Positions 16,023 to 24,423 of a DNA stretch of 64,000 nucleotides are shown here, in pieces (position 1 is the first letter of the stretch; every line of letters begins with the position of its first letter). The DNA is from Georgenia satyanarayanai (lineage in GTDB: Bacteria; Actinomycetota; Actinomycetes; Actinomycetales; Actinomycetaceae). The notes under the pieces were generated by a model, which saw only the letters and a list, made by a program, of their open reading frames with translations, was not told the origin of the DNA and ran no database searches. Made by a program: the position numbers and the translations under genes. The stretch spans positions 248,001 through 312,000 of the forward strand of contig NZ_UETB01000001.1 of the NCBI RefSeq assembly GCF_900116375.1. Reading direction: 5' to 3'.

Positions 16023-16673
16023 TCAGCGCCTTCGAGCATGGGGAGTACTCCCCATGGTCGAGGTGAGGCAGCGCATCGCCTCCGCCGCCACAGCTACCGC
16101 GGAGCGGTACGCGTCGGCCGTGGCCCGGCTCCGCGCGGGGTCGGGGATGTCGCCACCCGCGGCGAGGGGACGGCTGCGGCGCAGGGGGACGACGGCGGCC
16201 GGCAGGCCCTGGCGGTGGGCATGCTCGCGGAGCGCGGTTCCGGGAAGGCCGGCGCCCGTGGTGGCGACCGGGACGACGACGCACCGCCGCCACGCCTCCT
16301 CCGGCCGGGGGGTGAGCTCGCGGACCGCCGTCGTCGCCGCGTCGATGCCGGCCGCGGTGGCCGCGCACACGACGACCAGCGGGGCGGCCGCGGCCAGTGT
16401 GGGTGCTCCGGACAGCGCGACCGGTCCGGCGTCGTGCACGACGAGGTCCGGCGTGCGGGTCGGGGAGGCGGCCGGGAGCCGGGCGTGCAGCGCCCCGCCG
16501 CCGTGGTCCAGCAGCCCCACGGACCGTGACGCGTAGGTGGTCAGCGTCCACCACAGCAGACCGGTGAGGGTCGTGGTCCCGACGCCGCCGGCGACTCCCG
16601 CCACCGTGACCCGCGCTCCTGCTGGCAGCGGTGCGTCGAGCCAGCGGCGGGACTCCGGGACGAGGATGCTCAC
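16023..16673 (-). CDS. MinD/ParA-like protein of the T7SS locus, deviant nucleotide site
   Basis: A 216-residue protein beginning at GTG 16673, which overlaps the stop of the preceding gene. The run GVAGGVGTTTLTGLL near residue 25 is the position of a MinD-type P-loop, but the signature lysine of GKT is replaced by Thr (GTTT) and no upstream signature Lys is visible. A second strand VVHDAGPVAL matches the Walker B/switch region. ATP hydrolysis is therefore doubtful. MinD-like proteins in ESX loci (EspI type) are thought to modulate secretion. It lies directly after EccC and the 119-residue protein. Its last codons include a 20-bp palindrome. Confidence 0.65.
   Translation of the reverse strand: MSILVPESRRWLDAPLPAGARVTVAGVAGGVGTTTLTGLLWWTLTTYASRSVGLLDHGGGALHARLPAASPTRTPDLVVHDAGPVALSGAPTLAAAAPLVVVCAATAAGIDAATTAVRELTPRPEEAWRRCVVVPVATTGAGLPGTALREHAHRQGLPAAVVPLRRSRPLAAGGDIPDPARSRATADAYRSAVAVAAEAMRCLTSTMGSTPHARRR
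16038..16057. promoter_or_regulatory. Perfect 20-bp palindrome upstream of the WXG100-like genes
   Basis: The sequence catggggagtactccccatg is a perfect dyad, overlapping the 3' end of the MinD-like gene and about 100 bases before the start of the first WXG100-like gene. It has no loop, so it is more likely an operator for a dimeric regulator than a terminator. It could separately control the secreted-protein part of the locus. No matching regulator gene is visible nearby. Confidence 0.4.
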
Positions 16674-17029
16674 TGGCCGTCCTGGACCAAGCAGGCACCC
16701 CCGAGCTGGGCGGCGAGCTCGTAGGCGAGCGCGACGCCGGTCGTCCCGCGCTCGTCCCACGGGGCGAGGGCCTCGATCCACCACAGCGGCCGGGGCAGCT
16801 GCGGCGCGTCGGGCAGGAGCCGGGCGATCTCGTCGGCATTGGCGACGTCGATGGGCTGGTAGACGCTGAGGACGGCGGTGTCACCGGTGCCGTCCCCCTG
16901 GCAGAGCTCGTTCACCGCGCCGTTGGACAGGGTGCGCACCCGCAGCATCTCGTCGACGGCCATGCCGGCGCGCAGGAGGGCACCGACGTCCGGCGGGGTC
17001 GGGGACAGGATGACGATCTCACGTGGCAT
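16670..17029 (-). CDS. Hypothetical protein of the T7SS locus
   Basis: A 119-residue protein starting at ATG 17029, eleven bases inside the 3' end of EccC, and ending in overlap with the MinD-like gene. No family is recognised. The N-terminus PREIVILSPTPPD looks like a beta strand leading into a loop; the middle has DVANADEIARLLPDAPQL; there is no signal peptide or membrane helix. Its tight coupling between EccC and the MinD-like gene suggests a cytosolic accessory of the secretion machine. Confidence 0.7.
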   Translation of the reverse strand: MPREIVILSPTPPDVGALLRAGMAVDEMLRVRTLSNGAVNELCQGDGTGDTAVLSVYQPIDVANADEIARLLPDAPQLPRPLWWIEALAPWDERGTTGVALAYELAAQLGGACLVQDGQ

Positions 17030-20000
17030 GTGAGCCTCCGGGGAAGTGGGCGAACTGCGCGAGGTGCGTGCGGTCACCACGGCGCAGCACCTTGGCACGG
17101 CCCGGGGGCAGTGCCTCGGCGTAGGTGCGGGGGAAGATCTGACCCTCGCTGCGCTCACCGGACATGAGCACGCCGGTTCCGCCGGTGTCGCGCAGCGTCT
17201 GCAGGATCGGGTCGTACAGGGCCCGGGTGGCACCGGCCACGGGGCGGGCGAGCAGGACGTTGAACCGCAGGTCCCGCGCGGCGGGCAGGTGGGGTCGCAG
17301 CGGGCCGAGCGGGTCGGTCCCGCCCGAGGCGAGGATGTCGTAGTCGTCGACGACGACGACGATGCGGGGCCCGGTCCCGCGGGCGTCACCGGTCCGGCCC
17401 TCCAGCTCGGTGGCGATCGAGGTGGCCAGCGACGCGGCGAGCGGGGCGCTGGTCGCGAGCCCGCCGAGGTACTCCTCGGGGCAGCTGTCGGCCAGGCCAC
17501 CCCGGATGTCGCAGATGGCCAGCACCAGCTCGTCCGGCGTCGCCCGGTCGACCAGGCCGCTGATCGCACCGCGCAGCAGCGTGGTCTTGCCGCTCGCGGT
17601 GTCCCCGAAGACCAGGAGGTGCTGGTCGCGACCCGCGAGGTCGAGGAGCTCCACCCCCATGGTGTCCTGCCGCAGGCCCAGCGGGACGGCGTGCGGCTCC
17701 TCGAGCGGGTCGGGCAGCTCCTCCGGCGCGAGGTCGACCGGGAGCAGGCGGATCGGCGGGGCGGCCGGCCCGCCCCAGGCCACGGCGGTCGCCTGCGCCA
17801 GCTCCTCCACGGCGGTGCCGACCGGCGTGGCGGGCGCGTCGTCGTCCTCGAGGGACAGGACGGGCAGAGCCACCTGGGCGAAGCGCTTCTCCTCGGTGAG
17901 CACCCGGCCCGACTGGTCCGCGCGCAGCGTGGCGGACAGCTTGCGCCCGATGGTCGACTCGGCGGGGTCGTTGAGGCGCAGCTCCACCCGGGTGCCGACG
18001 AGGGACTGGACGTTCATCCGCAGCTCGTTCAAGCGGGTCATCGTCGCCACGACATGGATGCCGAAGCTTCCGCCGCGCTGGAGGAGCGCCGTCAGCGGCT
18101 CGTCGAGCTCCTCGAACTCCTGGCGCGTCGCCCCGAAGCCGTCGACGAGGAGGACGACGTCGGCGGCGGCCAGCTCGGGGATGCGTCCGGCGGCGTGCTC
18201 GCTGCGCAGCATGGCCAGGGAGTCGATGTCGTGGGTGGCGAAGACCTGCTCCCGGGCGGCGAGCATGCCGTGCAGTTCCTCGAGAAGTCGGCGCAGGCGG
18301 TCCCGGCTGGCCCGGGTGGCCACGCCACCGACGTGCGGGAAGCCCTGCAGCCGGGCGAGCCCACCACCGCTGAGGTCCATGCCGTAGATGGCGACGTCTC
18401 GCGGCGTGTGCGTGAGCGCCAGGGAGGCCGCCAGGGACCACAGCAGGGTGGTGCGCCCGGACTGGGGGGCGCCGGTGATCGCCACGTGGCCACCGGCCCG
18501 GGTGAGGTCGAGCAACCACGGCTCCTGCCGCTGCCGGCCGGGGTCGTCGAGGAGGCCGAGCGGGGCGCGCAGCCCACCGCGCGCGGAGCGGGCCTGCAGG
18601 CCGCGGTGGGGGACGTGGGTCACCGGGCCGAGCACCTGCCCGAGCGGCAGCGCGCTGGGCAGGGGCGGCAGCCACACGGGACGGGTCGGCTCGGCGGCGC
18701 CGGCCAGGCGCTCGACGAGGACGTCGACCAGGGTGCGGCCGGTCGTCGGGCGGACGAGCTCGGGTTCACCCGAGCCCTCGCCGTCGTCGAGTCCGTTGAG
18801 ACGCTCGACGCCCTGGTACAGCGGCAGCCGCAACGGGCGCGGCAAGGTCTGGGTGGTGGGCTCGGGCGCCTGGTGGATCGGCCCGGAGACGTAGGCGGCG
18901 CGGAAACGCTGGTAGACAGTCGTGTCGACCTTGAGGTAGCCGAAGCCGGGCACGGCGGGCAGGTGGAAGGCGTCGGGGGTGTCGAGGACGACCTGGCTCT
19001 CGCTCTCGGAGAAGGTCCGCAGCCCCAGCCGGTATGACAGGTAGGTCTCCAGGCCGCGCAGCTTGCCCGCCTCGATGCGCTGGCTGGACAGCAGCAGGTG
19101 GATCCCGATGGACCGTCCGATGCGGCCGATCGTCAGGAGCAGGTCGACGAAGTCCGGGTCGGCGGTGAGCAGCTCGCCGAACTCGTCGATGACGACGAGC
19201 AGGTGGGGGAGCGGAGGCAGGTCGGGCCGGGTCGCGCGCAGCTCGCGGTAGTGGGTGATCGACGGCGAGCTCCCCGCGTCACGCAGGACCTGCTGGCGGC
19301 GCACGACCTCACCGGCGATCGAGGCTCGGGCGCGCTCGGTGAGGCCGGCGTCGTCGGCGAGGTTGTCGATGATCCCGGCGACGTGGGGCAGGTCGGCGAA
19401 GGGGGCGAAGGCGGCGCCACCCTTGTAGTCGACGAGGATCATCGCGAGGTCCTCGGGCGGGTGGGAGAGGGCGAGCGCACCCACGAGGGTGCGGAGCATC
19501 TCGCTCTTGCCCGAGCCGGTGGCCCCGACGCACAGCCCGTGCGGGCCCATGCCGAGCTGGGCGGACTCCTTGAGGTCGAGGAGGACCGGCCTGCCGGCGT
19601 CGTCGAGTCCCAGCGGCACCCGCAGGAAGTCGCGGGAGGACCGGGGACGCCAGCTCGTGGCGGGGTCCAGCCGCGTCGGGTCACCGATCCCGAGGAGCTC
19701 ACCGACGCCGATGGCGGCCTGGGTGGCCGCGTCGTCGGAGGCGCTGATGCTCAGCCGCAGCGGCGTCAGCGCCCGGCACAGCCCCGAGAGCACCGCCGGA
19801 GGCACGTCGTCGACGACGGCCGCCACCGGCTCGCTCGGCTGCGTGTCGTCCCGCAGGTCCTCGACCGCGACGTTGCCGTGCTCGTCGACGGTCAGTCGCA
19901 GGCTGACGTCGGAGGGCTCGTCGAGGCGGTCGGCGAGGAGGTGGACCACGGTCACGCCGAGCGATTGCGGCGTGAGGGACTCGTCGACGTGCGGCAGGGT

Positions 20001-20999
20001 GCCGGCGACCTGGCCGTGCTCGTCGGCGAGGACGAGGAGGCGGGGGCCGAAGCGGGCGACGGACCCGCCGGCGCCGCGCTGGGCGGAGGCGGTGGCCATC
20101 GCGCGCTCGGTGAGCTCGGGGCCGACGACGCGCACGAGGGAGGCCAGGTCGGGGGCGACGCGCCGCACGGGCAGAGGCCCGTCGAGGAGCTGCTCGTCGA
20201 CGAGGTGGGGGACCGCACCCAGCACCGCCCAGTCATCCGCGCGCTCGGCGGGGAAGGCCAGGGCGAGCATGAGGTCGTCAGGGGCGTGCAGGGCGACCGC
20301 CTGGGCCAGCAGCGCCCGCGCGAGGGCCAGGGTCTGGTCGCGGGGCCCGATGACGGCGACCTCTCCGGCGAGGTCGAGGGGCACGGTGAGCGGCATCTGG
20401 CGGACGGTGGCGTACCGGCGCACGACGGCCTCCGCCTCCGCGCGCATGGCGGGGTCGGCGGGCTGCGTGGGGTTCTGCTCCTCCGGCAGGCGGATGGGGA
20501 ACCAGGGGCGGTTCCCGGTGCCGACGCGCAGCTCGAGGAAGTCGCGGTCGGCGCGCCGTCGCTCCCACCGCCGGGCGGGGTTGCGGGCGATGTCGGGCAG
20601 CGCAGCCGGGTCGGGATGGACGCTGCGCGCTTGCCGCCGGGCCCCGTCCTCGAGCTCGCGCAGGTCGCTGCGCAGCGTCTCGAGGTAGTCCAGGTAGCGC
20701 TCGCGCTGAGTGCGGCGGTTGCGGGCCTGCTGACCGCGCTGGGTCAGCGCCATCCCGACACCGCCGACGATCGCGACGACGAGGATGACAATGCCGAGTA
20801 GCACGAACAGCGGGTTGTTGCGCAGCACCATCATCATGGTCATCGAGGCAAAGGCGCCGGCGACCGGGAGGAGGGTCTGCAGGGGCAGGCCGCCGGCGGG
20901 GGCGTCCCCGAGCTGCGGCGGCGGGGAGAGGTCGATCCGGGAGGCGTCCTGGAGGGGCGGGACGACGCGCGCGGGCCGGTGCACCTGGCGCAGGGTCAT
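17019..20999 (-). CDS. eccC: EccC-type T7SS ATPase (FtsK/SpoIIIE)
   Basis: A 1326-residue single-chain EccC, the motor of type VII secretion. Two transmembrane helices (about 40-65 and 65-85) are followed by a DUF-like stalk and three FtsK/SpoIIIE ATPase domains. Domain 1 has Walker A GATGSGKSEML near residue 495 and Walker B LLVVIDEFGELL. Domain 2 (near 848) reads GAPQSGRTTLL, with Arg (codon CGC) replacing the essential Lys. Domain 3 (near 1135) has GDTASGKTTLL. In EccC the last domain usually binds the C-terminal signal of WXG100 substrates. The ATG at 20999 overlaps the stop of the previous gene, and the 3' end overlaps the next start. Confidence 0.95.
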   Translation of the reverse strand: MTLRQVHRPARVVPPLQDASRIDLSPPPQLGDAPAGGLPLQTLLPVAGAFASMTMMMVLRNNPLFVLLGIVILVVAIVGGVGMALTQRGQQARNRRTQRERYLDYLETLRSDLRELEDGARRQARSVHPDPAALPDIARNPARRWERRRADRDFLELRVGTGNRPWFPIRLPEEQNPTQPADPAMRAEAEAVVRRYATVRQMPLTVPLDLAGEVAVIGPRDQTLALARALLAQAVALHAPDDLMLALAFPAERADDWAVLGAVPHLVDEQLLDGPLPVRRVAPDLASLVRVVGPELTERAMATASAQRGAGGSVARFGPRLLVLADEHGQVAGTLPHVDESLTPQSLGVTVVHLLADRLDEPSDVSLRLTVDEHGNVAVEDLRDDTQPSEPVAAVVDDVPPAVLSGLCRALTPLRLSISASDDAATQAAIGVGELLGIGDPTRLDPATSWRPRSSRDFLRVPLGLDDAGRPVLLDLKESAQLGMGPHGLCVGATGSGKSEMLRTLVGALALSHPPEDLAMILVDYKGGAAFAPFADLPHVAGIIDNLADDAGLTERARASIAGEVVRRQQVLRDAGSSPSITHYRELRATRPDLPPLPHLLVVIDEFGELLTADPDFVDLLLTIGRIGRSIGIHLLLSSQRIEAGKLRGLETYLSYRLGLRTFSESESQVVLDTPDAFHLPAVPGFGYLKVDTTVYQRFRAAYVSGPIHQAPEPTTQTLPRPLRLPLYQGVERLNGLDDGEGSGEPELVRPTTGRTLVDVLVERLAGAAEPTRPVWLPPLPSALPLGQVLGPVTHVPHRGLQARSARGGLRAPLGLLDDPGRQRQEPWLLDLTRAGGHVAITGAPQSGRTTLLWSLAASLALTHTPRDVAIYGMDLSGGGLARLQGFPHVGGVATRASRDRLRRLLEELHGMLAAREQVFATHDIDSLAMLRSEHAAGRIPELAAADVVLLVDGFGATRQEFEELDEPLTALLQRGGSFGIHVVATMTRLNELRMNVQSLVGTRVELRLNDPAESTIGRKLSATLRADQSGRVLTEEKRFAQVALPVLSLEDDDAPATPVGTAVEELAQATAVAWGGPAAPPIRLLPVDLAPEELPDPLEEPHAVPLGLRQDTMGVELLDLAGRDQHLLVFGDTASGKTTLLRGAISGLVDRATPDELVLAICDIRGGLADSCPEEYLGGLATSAPLAASLATSIATELEGRTGDARGTGPRIVVVVDDYDILASGGTDPLGPLRPHLPAARDLRFNVLLARPVAGATRALYDPILQTLRDTGGTGVLMSGERSEGQIFPRTYAEALPPGRAKVLRRGDRTHLAQFAHFPGGSHAT

Positions 21000-21814
21000 G
21001 CCGCGGCCCCCACGGAGGTGCGCAACAGGAGCGCCGCGGCGCCGGCGTAGGCGGCCCGCGCGTCGAGCGCGACGCGGGCGGTGGTGACCTGCCCTGCCCC
21101 GAGCGCGGACACGTGGGGCACCTGGAGGATCGGCACAGCGGTGCTCCGCTCGAGGACCCGCGCGGTGCCCCCGGCCGTGCCCCCGAGATCGACGAGGATC
21201 ACGACCGCCGGGGTGGACCAGTCCGCCGTCACCTGCTCGGCCAGGGCCAGGCCCCGTTCGGCCGGGCCCCGGTCGGCCCGGGCGACGACGGCGACGACGT
21301 GGGAGGCGGAGGAGACCTCCGCGAGGTCACCCGGGGGCCTGACCCCCCAGTCCGTGAGGACGACGTCGAAGAAGCGGCCGACGAGGTCGACCGCCGAGTG
21401 CCAGTCCCCGGTGGACGTCCGGACAGCGGATTCCGACGTCCCCGTGCCGATGACGAGGAGGCCGGAGCGGGACTGCGGCGCCAGCTCGCGCGCCTGCACG
21501 GTGCGGGTGATGCCGGCGGCGCGGCGTGCGGTGCGGGTCAGCGAGGGCGGCCCGTCGACCGCTGCGGACGCGGCGAGCCGGGCGCGTCCGCCGGCGGCGT
21601 CGACGGCGAGGACGGCACCGGAGCGGCGGGCGGCGAGCGCGCTGCCGAGCCGGGCCGTGGTCACCGTCGCCCCGGCACCGCCGTCGGCCTGGACCAGAGA
21701 CAGCCGGCGGCTCGTGGGGACGGGCCTGCGCAGCCCGGAGTCCGCCTCGGCGAGCCGGCGCAGCAGGCCGGGTGCGCCGGTGGCGACGTGGAGCAGCTCG
21801 ACCACGGCGGGCAT
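20996..21814 (-). CDS. MinD-like protein without intact P-loop, between EccD and EccC
   Basis: A 272-residue protein from ATG 21814 that shares a base with the EccD stop. Residues about 35-60 (SLVQADGGAGATVTTARLG) align with the MinD/ParA nucleotide loop but lack both signature lysines. The later strands DVVLTDWG and VAVVARAD match the Walker B and base-recognition regions of the fold. The C-terminal region (PHVSALGAGQV) resembles a MinD-type final helix. It is probably a non-hydrolysing or very weak ATPase, analogous in position to ESX cytosolic accessory proteins. The family assignment is from fold-level pattern only. Confidence 0.65.
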   Translation of the reverse strand: MPAVVELLHVATGAPGLLRRLAEADSGLRRPVPTSRRLSLVQADGGAGATVTTARLGSALAARRSGAVLAVDAAGGRARLAASAAVDGPPSLTRTARRAAGITRTVQARELAPQSRSGLLVIGTGTSESAVRTSTGDWHSAVDLVGRFFDVVLTDWGVRPPGDLAEVSSASHVVAVVARADRGPAERGLALAEQVTADWSTPAVVILVDLGGTAGGTARVLERSTAVPILQVPHVSALGAGQVTTARVALDARAAYAGAAALLLRTSVGAAA

Positions 21815-23130
21815 CAGAAGGTCTCCAGCAGCTGGCCGTAGACGCCGAGGATGCCGAGCAGCACCGGGAGGATGCCGAGCACGGCGACCATCTCGACAAG
21901 GTCGCCCAGCCGGCGCAGGCGGGCCCGCTGACGACCGGACGGCGAGAGCGCGGCCCCCACCGCCACGACGACGGCGCAGCCGCCGGCCAGGGCCGTGGCC
22001 AGCAGCGGGCGGTGCGCGGCGACGGGGCCGAGGACGAGCACGGTGAGCGGCACGAGCACCGCGACCCACAGGGCGAGGACCTGTGCTCGCAGCGGCACGC
22101 TCCGCGTCCGCAGCGCCAGCACCAGCACGGTGAGCAGCCCGAGGACGAGGGCCGGCACGTCGCCGGAGCCGAGCAGCCCGACGGTGGCCCAGACGGAGGT
22201 CGCCGCGACGGCGACGGTGGTCCAGGTGAGGGCGCGGTAGGCGTCGTCCAGGGTGTGGTGGACCTGGTCGCTGGGGGGCTCCTGGCCGTCGAGGGCCTGG
22301 TCGTCCAGTCCAGTGAGCCCGGAGGACACCATGGCGTACCATGGCAGCAGACCCGCCGCGACGGCGGTGAGGGCGGCGACGACGGCGTGGGCCCGGACCG
22401 CAGGCAGGAGGTGGTCCAGGGCGAGCGCGAGGACGGTGAGCACGGTGCCGGCCGCGGCACCGGTGAGCGCTCCGCGGGACGAGCGGCCGATGCCGATGCC
22501 CACTCCGAGGGTGAGCCACAGCGCGACCGCCCCGAGGCGCAGCGCGTCGCTCGTCGCGAGGCTGGTCAGCGCGGCGAGGACGAGGGTCGGCACCAGGCCG
22601 ACAGCCACGGCGGCGAGGACTCCACCGGCGTAGCGGCGGCCGGCCCGACCGACCGCCGCGGAGGCCACGACGGCGAGCAGGACGGCACCCGCGTACACCG
22701 GGAGCTGGTTCGCGTCGGGAACCGTTCCTGCGAACAGCGGGATGAGGCCGGCGACGGCCGTCGCGAGCCCGACGGCCACCGTCGCGACGGTCTTGCGGGT
22801 GTGAACGGTCCAGCGGTCGGCGCGCACCTCCAGGCGCTCGGCGGCGGCGTCGGTGACGTCGGCGACCTGCGGAGGCGGAGGTGCGTCGACGGTCCGGACG
22901 ACGCGAAGGACCTCACCGTCAGCGAGGTCCTGGGAGACGCAGTCGACGCCGAGGTCCACCTGCTCACCCGTGGCGCGCACGAGCGCGACGGACTGGGGGA
23001 CGTCGTGCACCTCCTCCCGGAGCAGCTCGAGGAGGTCGGGGACCATCGCGCCCACGGCCTCGGTCGACGGCACGACGACGTCGGCGCGGTGCGCGGTGCC
23101 GACGAGCGTGAGACGCGTGAACCCGCTCAT
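21814..23130 (-). CDS. eccD: EccD-like T7SS membrane protein
   Basis: A 438-residue protein with an N-terminal ubiquitin-like YukD domain (about 1-90; it begins FTRLTLVG and includes VPDLLELLREEV). About ten to eleven transmembrane helices follow, rich in Ala, Val and Leu, for example TVATVAVGLATAVAGLIPLF. This is the EccD architecture, the pore-lining polytopic component of the inner-membrane ESX complex. ATG 23130 overlaps the stop of the small gene upstream. The periplasmic partners EccB and EccE were not found in the window, so the membrane complex must either be smaller or recruit subunits from elsewhere. Confidence 0.88.
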   Translation of the reverse strand: MSGFTRLTLVGTAHRADVVVPSTEAVGAMVPDLLELLREEVHDVPQSVALVRATGEQVDLGVDCVSQDLADGEVLRVVRTVDAPPPPQVADVTDAAAERLEVRADRWTVHTRKTVATVAVGLATAVAGLIPLFAGTVPDANQLPVYAGAVLLAVVASAAVGRAGRRYAGGVLAAVAVGLVPTLVLAALTSLATSDALRLGAVALWLTLGVGIGIGRSSRGALTGAAAGTVLTVLALALDHLLPAVRAHAVVAALTAVAAGLLPWYAMVSSGLTGLDDQALDGQEPPSDQVHHTLDDAYRALTWTTVAVAATSVWATVGLLGSGDVPALVLGLLTVLVLALRTRSVPLRAQVLALWVAVLVPLTVLVLGPVAAHRPLLATALAGGCAVVVAVGAALSPSGRQRARLRRLGDLVEMVAVLGILPVLLGILGVYGQLLETF

Positions 23131-23372
23131 CCGGTGCCCTCCTCGACGGCAGCCGCGCCGGCCGCGTTGTCGCCCGTGTTCGCCTGGACGAAGGACCACC
23201 CGGCGCACCCGGCGCAGGCCAGTGCGGCGAGCACGGTGCTGCCGACGAAGCGGCGCACGTTGTCCCTCGTCGTCCGACGCTCGCGCAGCGTGCCGTGGAG
23301 GAACGCCCCGCGCAGCCGCTGCCGGCGCACCCGGGCGGACTCGAGGAGGAGGGCGTCGGAGTCAGCGGGCAC
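23127..23372 (-). CDS. Small single-pass membrane protein of the T7SS locus
   Basis: An 81-residue protein with a basic cytoplasmic N-terminus (RRQRLRGAFLHGTLRERR), one transmembrane helix (about 47-65, VLAALACAGCAG) and a short Gly/Ala-rich outer tail. GTG 23372 is preferred because GGAG is seven bases upstream; GTG 23378 would be only one base from it. It overlaps the DUF6177-like gene before it and EccD after it. Its topology (short N-in, single helix) recalls the N-terminal anchor of EccB, but the large periplasmic domain is missing, so it is left unnamed. Confidence 0.68.
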   Translation of the reverse strand: MPADSDALLLESARVRRQRLRGAFLHGTLRERRTTRDNVRRFVGSTVLAALACAGCAGWSFVQANTGDNAAGAAAVEEGTG

Positions 23373-24423
23373 TGCCACTCTCCATCCATGTGCCGGCGAG
23401 GTCGAGGATGCGGGAGACGCGGTCGCGTCCCAGCGCGTCGATCACGGCGTTCAGCCGGTCCCAGCCGGGCTCGGTGAGGCCACCGAGTGGGAAGTACAGG
23501 CCGGGGATGCGCGGGCGCCCGACGACGCGTGCGTCGAAGCGCTCGGCGAGGGCGGGCACGTCGAGGTCGAGCTGCCGGACGCCGGGCGGGCCGATGAGCA
23601 TCCCGAGAACGGCCGGGGGCGGGGCGAGCAGGGGCTCGAGCGAGAGGTCCTGTCGACCGGTCCGCCCCATGACCAGGCCGAACAAGGGCATGTGGTGCGC
23701 GGCGAGCGTCGCGAAGGTGCCGGGGAGGGACTCCATGGCCCGGGCGGCCGCCTCGCTGTGCAGCGCGCCCACCCCGAGCATGAGCTGGGTGTTCTCCTCC
23801 AGCCCGTCCGCGGTCCGGGAGACCTGGATCGTGCCGTTGAGGCGCCGCTCGGTACCCCCGCTGACGACGAGGGTGGTGTCCTCCGGCGCCCGGGCACGGG
23901 CCACCGCGGTGAGCTCCTGGCGGTTCCAGCGGCGCAGCGCCGGCTCGTAGGGCCCCCACCCGGTGGGGGCCGAGCCGGTGAGGGCCTCGCCGAAGATCTC
24001 GGCGGTCCCGCCGAGGAGGGTGGTCTCGGCCGCCTTGTGGCGCACCGACTGGGACAGGATGAGCTGGAGCGTGTCGGGAGCGGCGGGGCGCAGGTAGCGG
24101 ACCGCCACGTCGTCCCTGTCCCGGATAGGGGCGTCGTCGAGCACGTCGGAGACCTTGGACAGCCGGCGGCCGCCCAGGCCGTCACGCAACGTCCCGCCGA
24201 GCTCACGGACCACCCAGCAGCCCCGCATGTCCTGCAGGACCTGCTGCATGGGGTAGGTCAGTCGGGTGACCTCGTCGCTCACGAGGATGACCCGGCGCCC
24301 CTCGTTCGCGGCCGTGACGAGCAGCTCGGCCCGGGACTGGCTGAGGTAGGCGATCTCGGCCCGGGTCTCGGTTACCAGCTCGCCGCCGGCCTGTGCGTCC
24401 AGGGCGGGGTGGCGCACGCTCAT
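23362..24423 (-). CDS. DUF6177-like T7SS-locus protein
   Basis: A 353-residue soluble protein without signal or membrane helices. Landmarks are TRLTYPMQQVLQDMRGCWVVR, RDDVAVRYLRP and the C-terminal half VPALAERFDARVVGRPR. It resembles proteins annotated DUF6177 in actinobacterial type VII loci (family name from memory). ATG 24423 overlaps the stop of the FHA gene (ATGA), and the end overlaps the small membrane gene. The role is unknown; conservation of its place between an FHA protein and EccD in this operon points to a cytosolic accessory of secretion. Confidence 0.7.
   Translation of the reverse strand: MSVRHPALDAQAGGELVTETRAEIAYLSQSRAELLVTAANEGRRVILVSDEVTRLTYPMQQVLQDMRGCWVVRELGGTLRDGLGGRRLSKVSDVLDDAPIRDRDDVAVRYLRPAAPDTLQLILSQSVRHKAAETTLLGGTAEIFGEALTGSAPTGWGPYEPALRRWNRQELTAVARARAPEDTTLVVSGGTERRLNGTIQVSRTADGLEENTQLMLGVGALHSEAAARAMESLPGTFATLAAHHMPLFGLVMGRTGRQDLSLEPLLAPPPAVLGMLIGPPGVRQLDLDVPALAERFDARVVGRPRIPGLYFPLGGLTEPGWDRLNAVIDALGRDRVSRILDLAGTWMESGSAR

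Noticed and set aside
23127-23372. Small membrane protein considered as EccB
   Set aside because: Only the single helix and short tail are present; EccB needs a large periplasmic domain.
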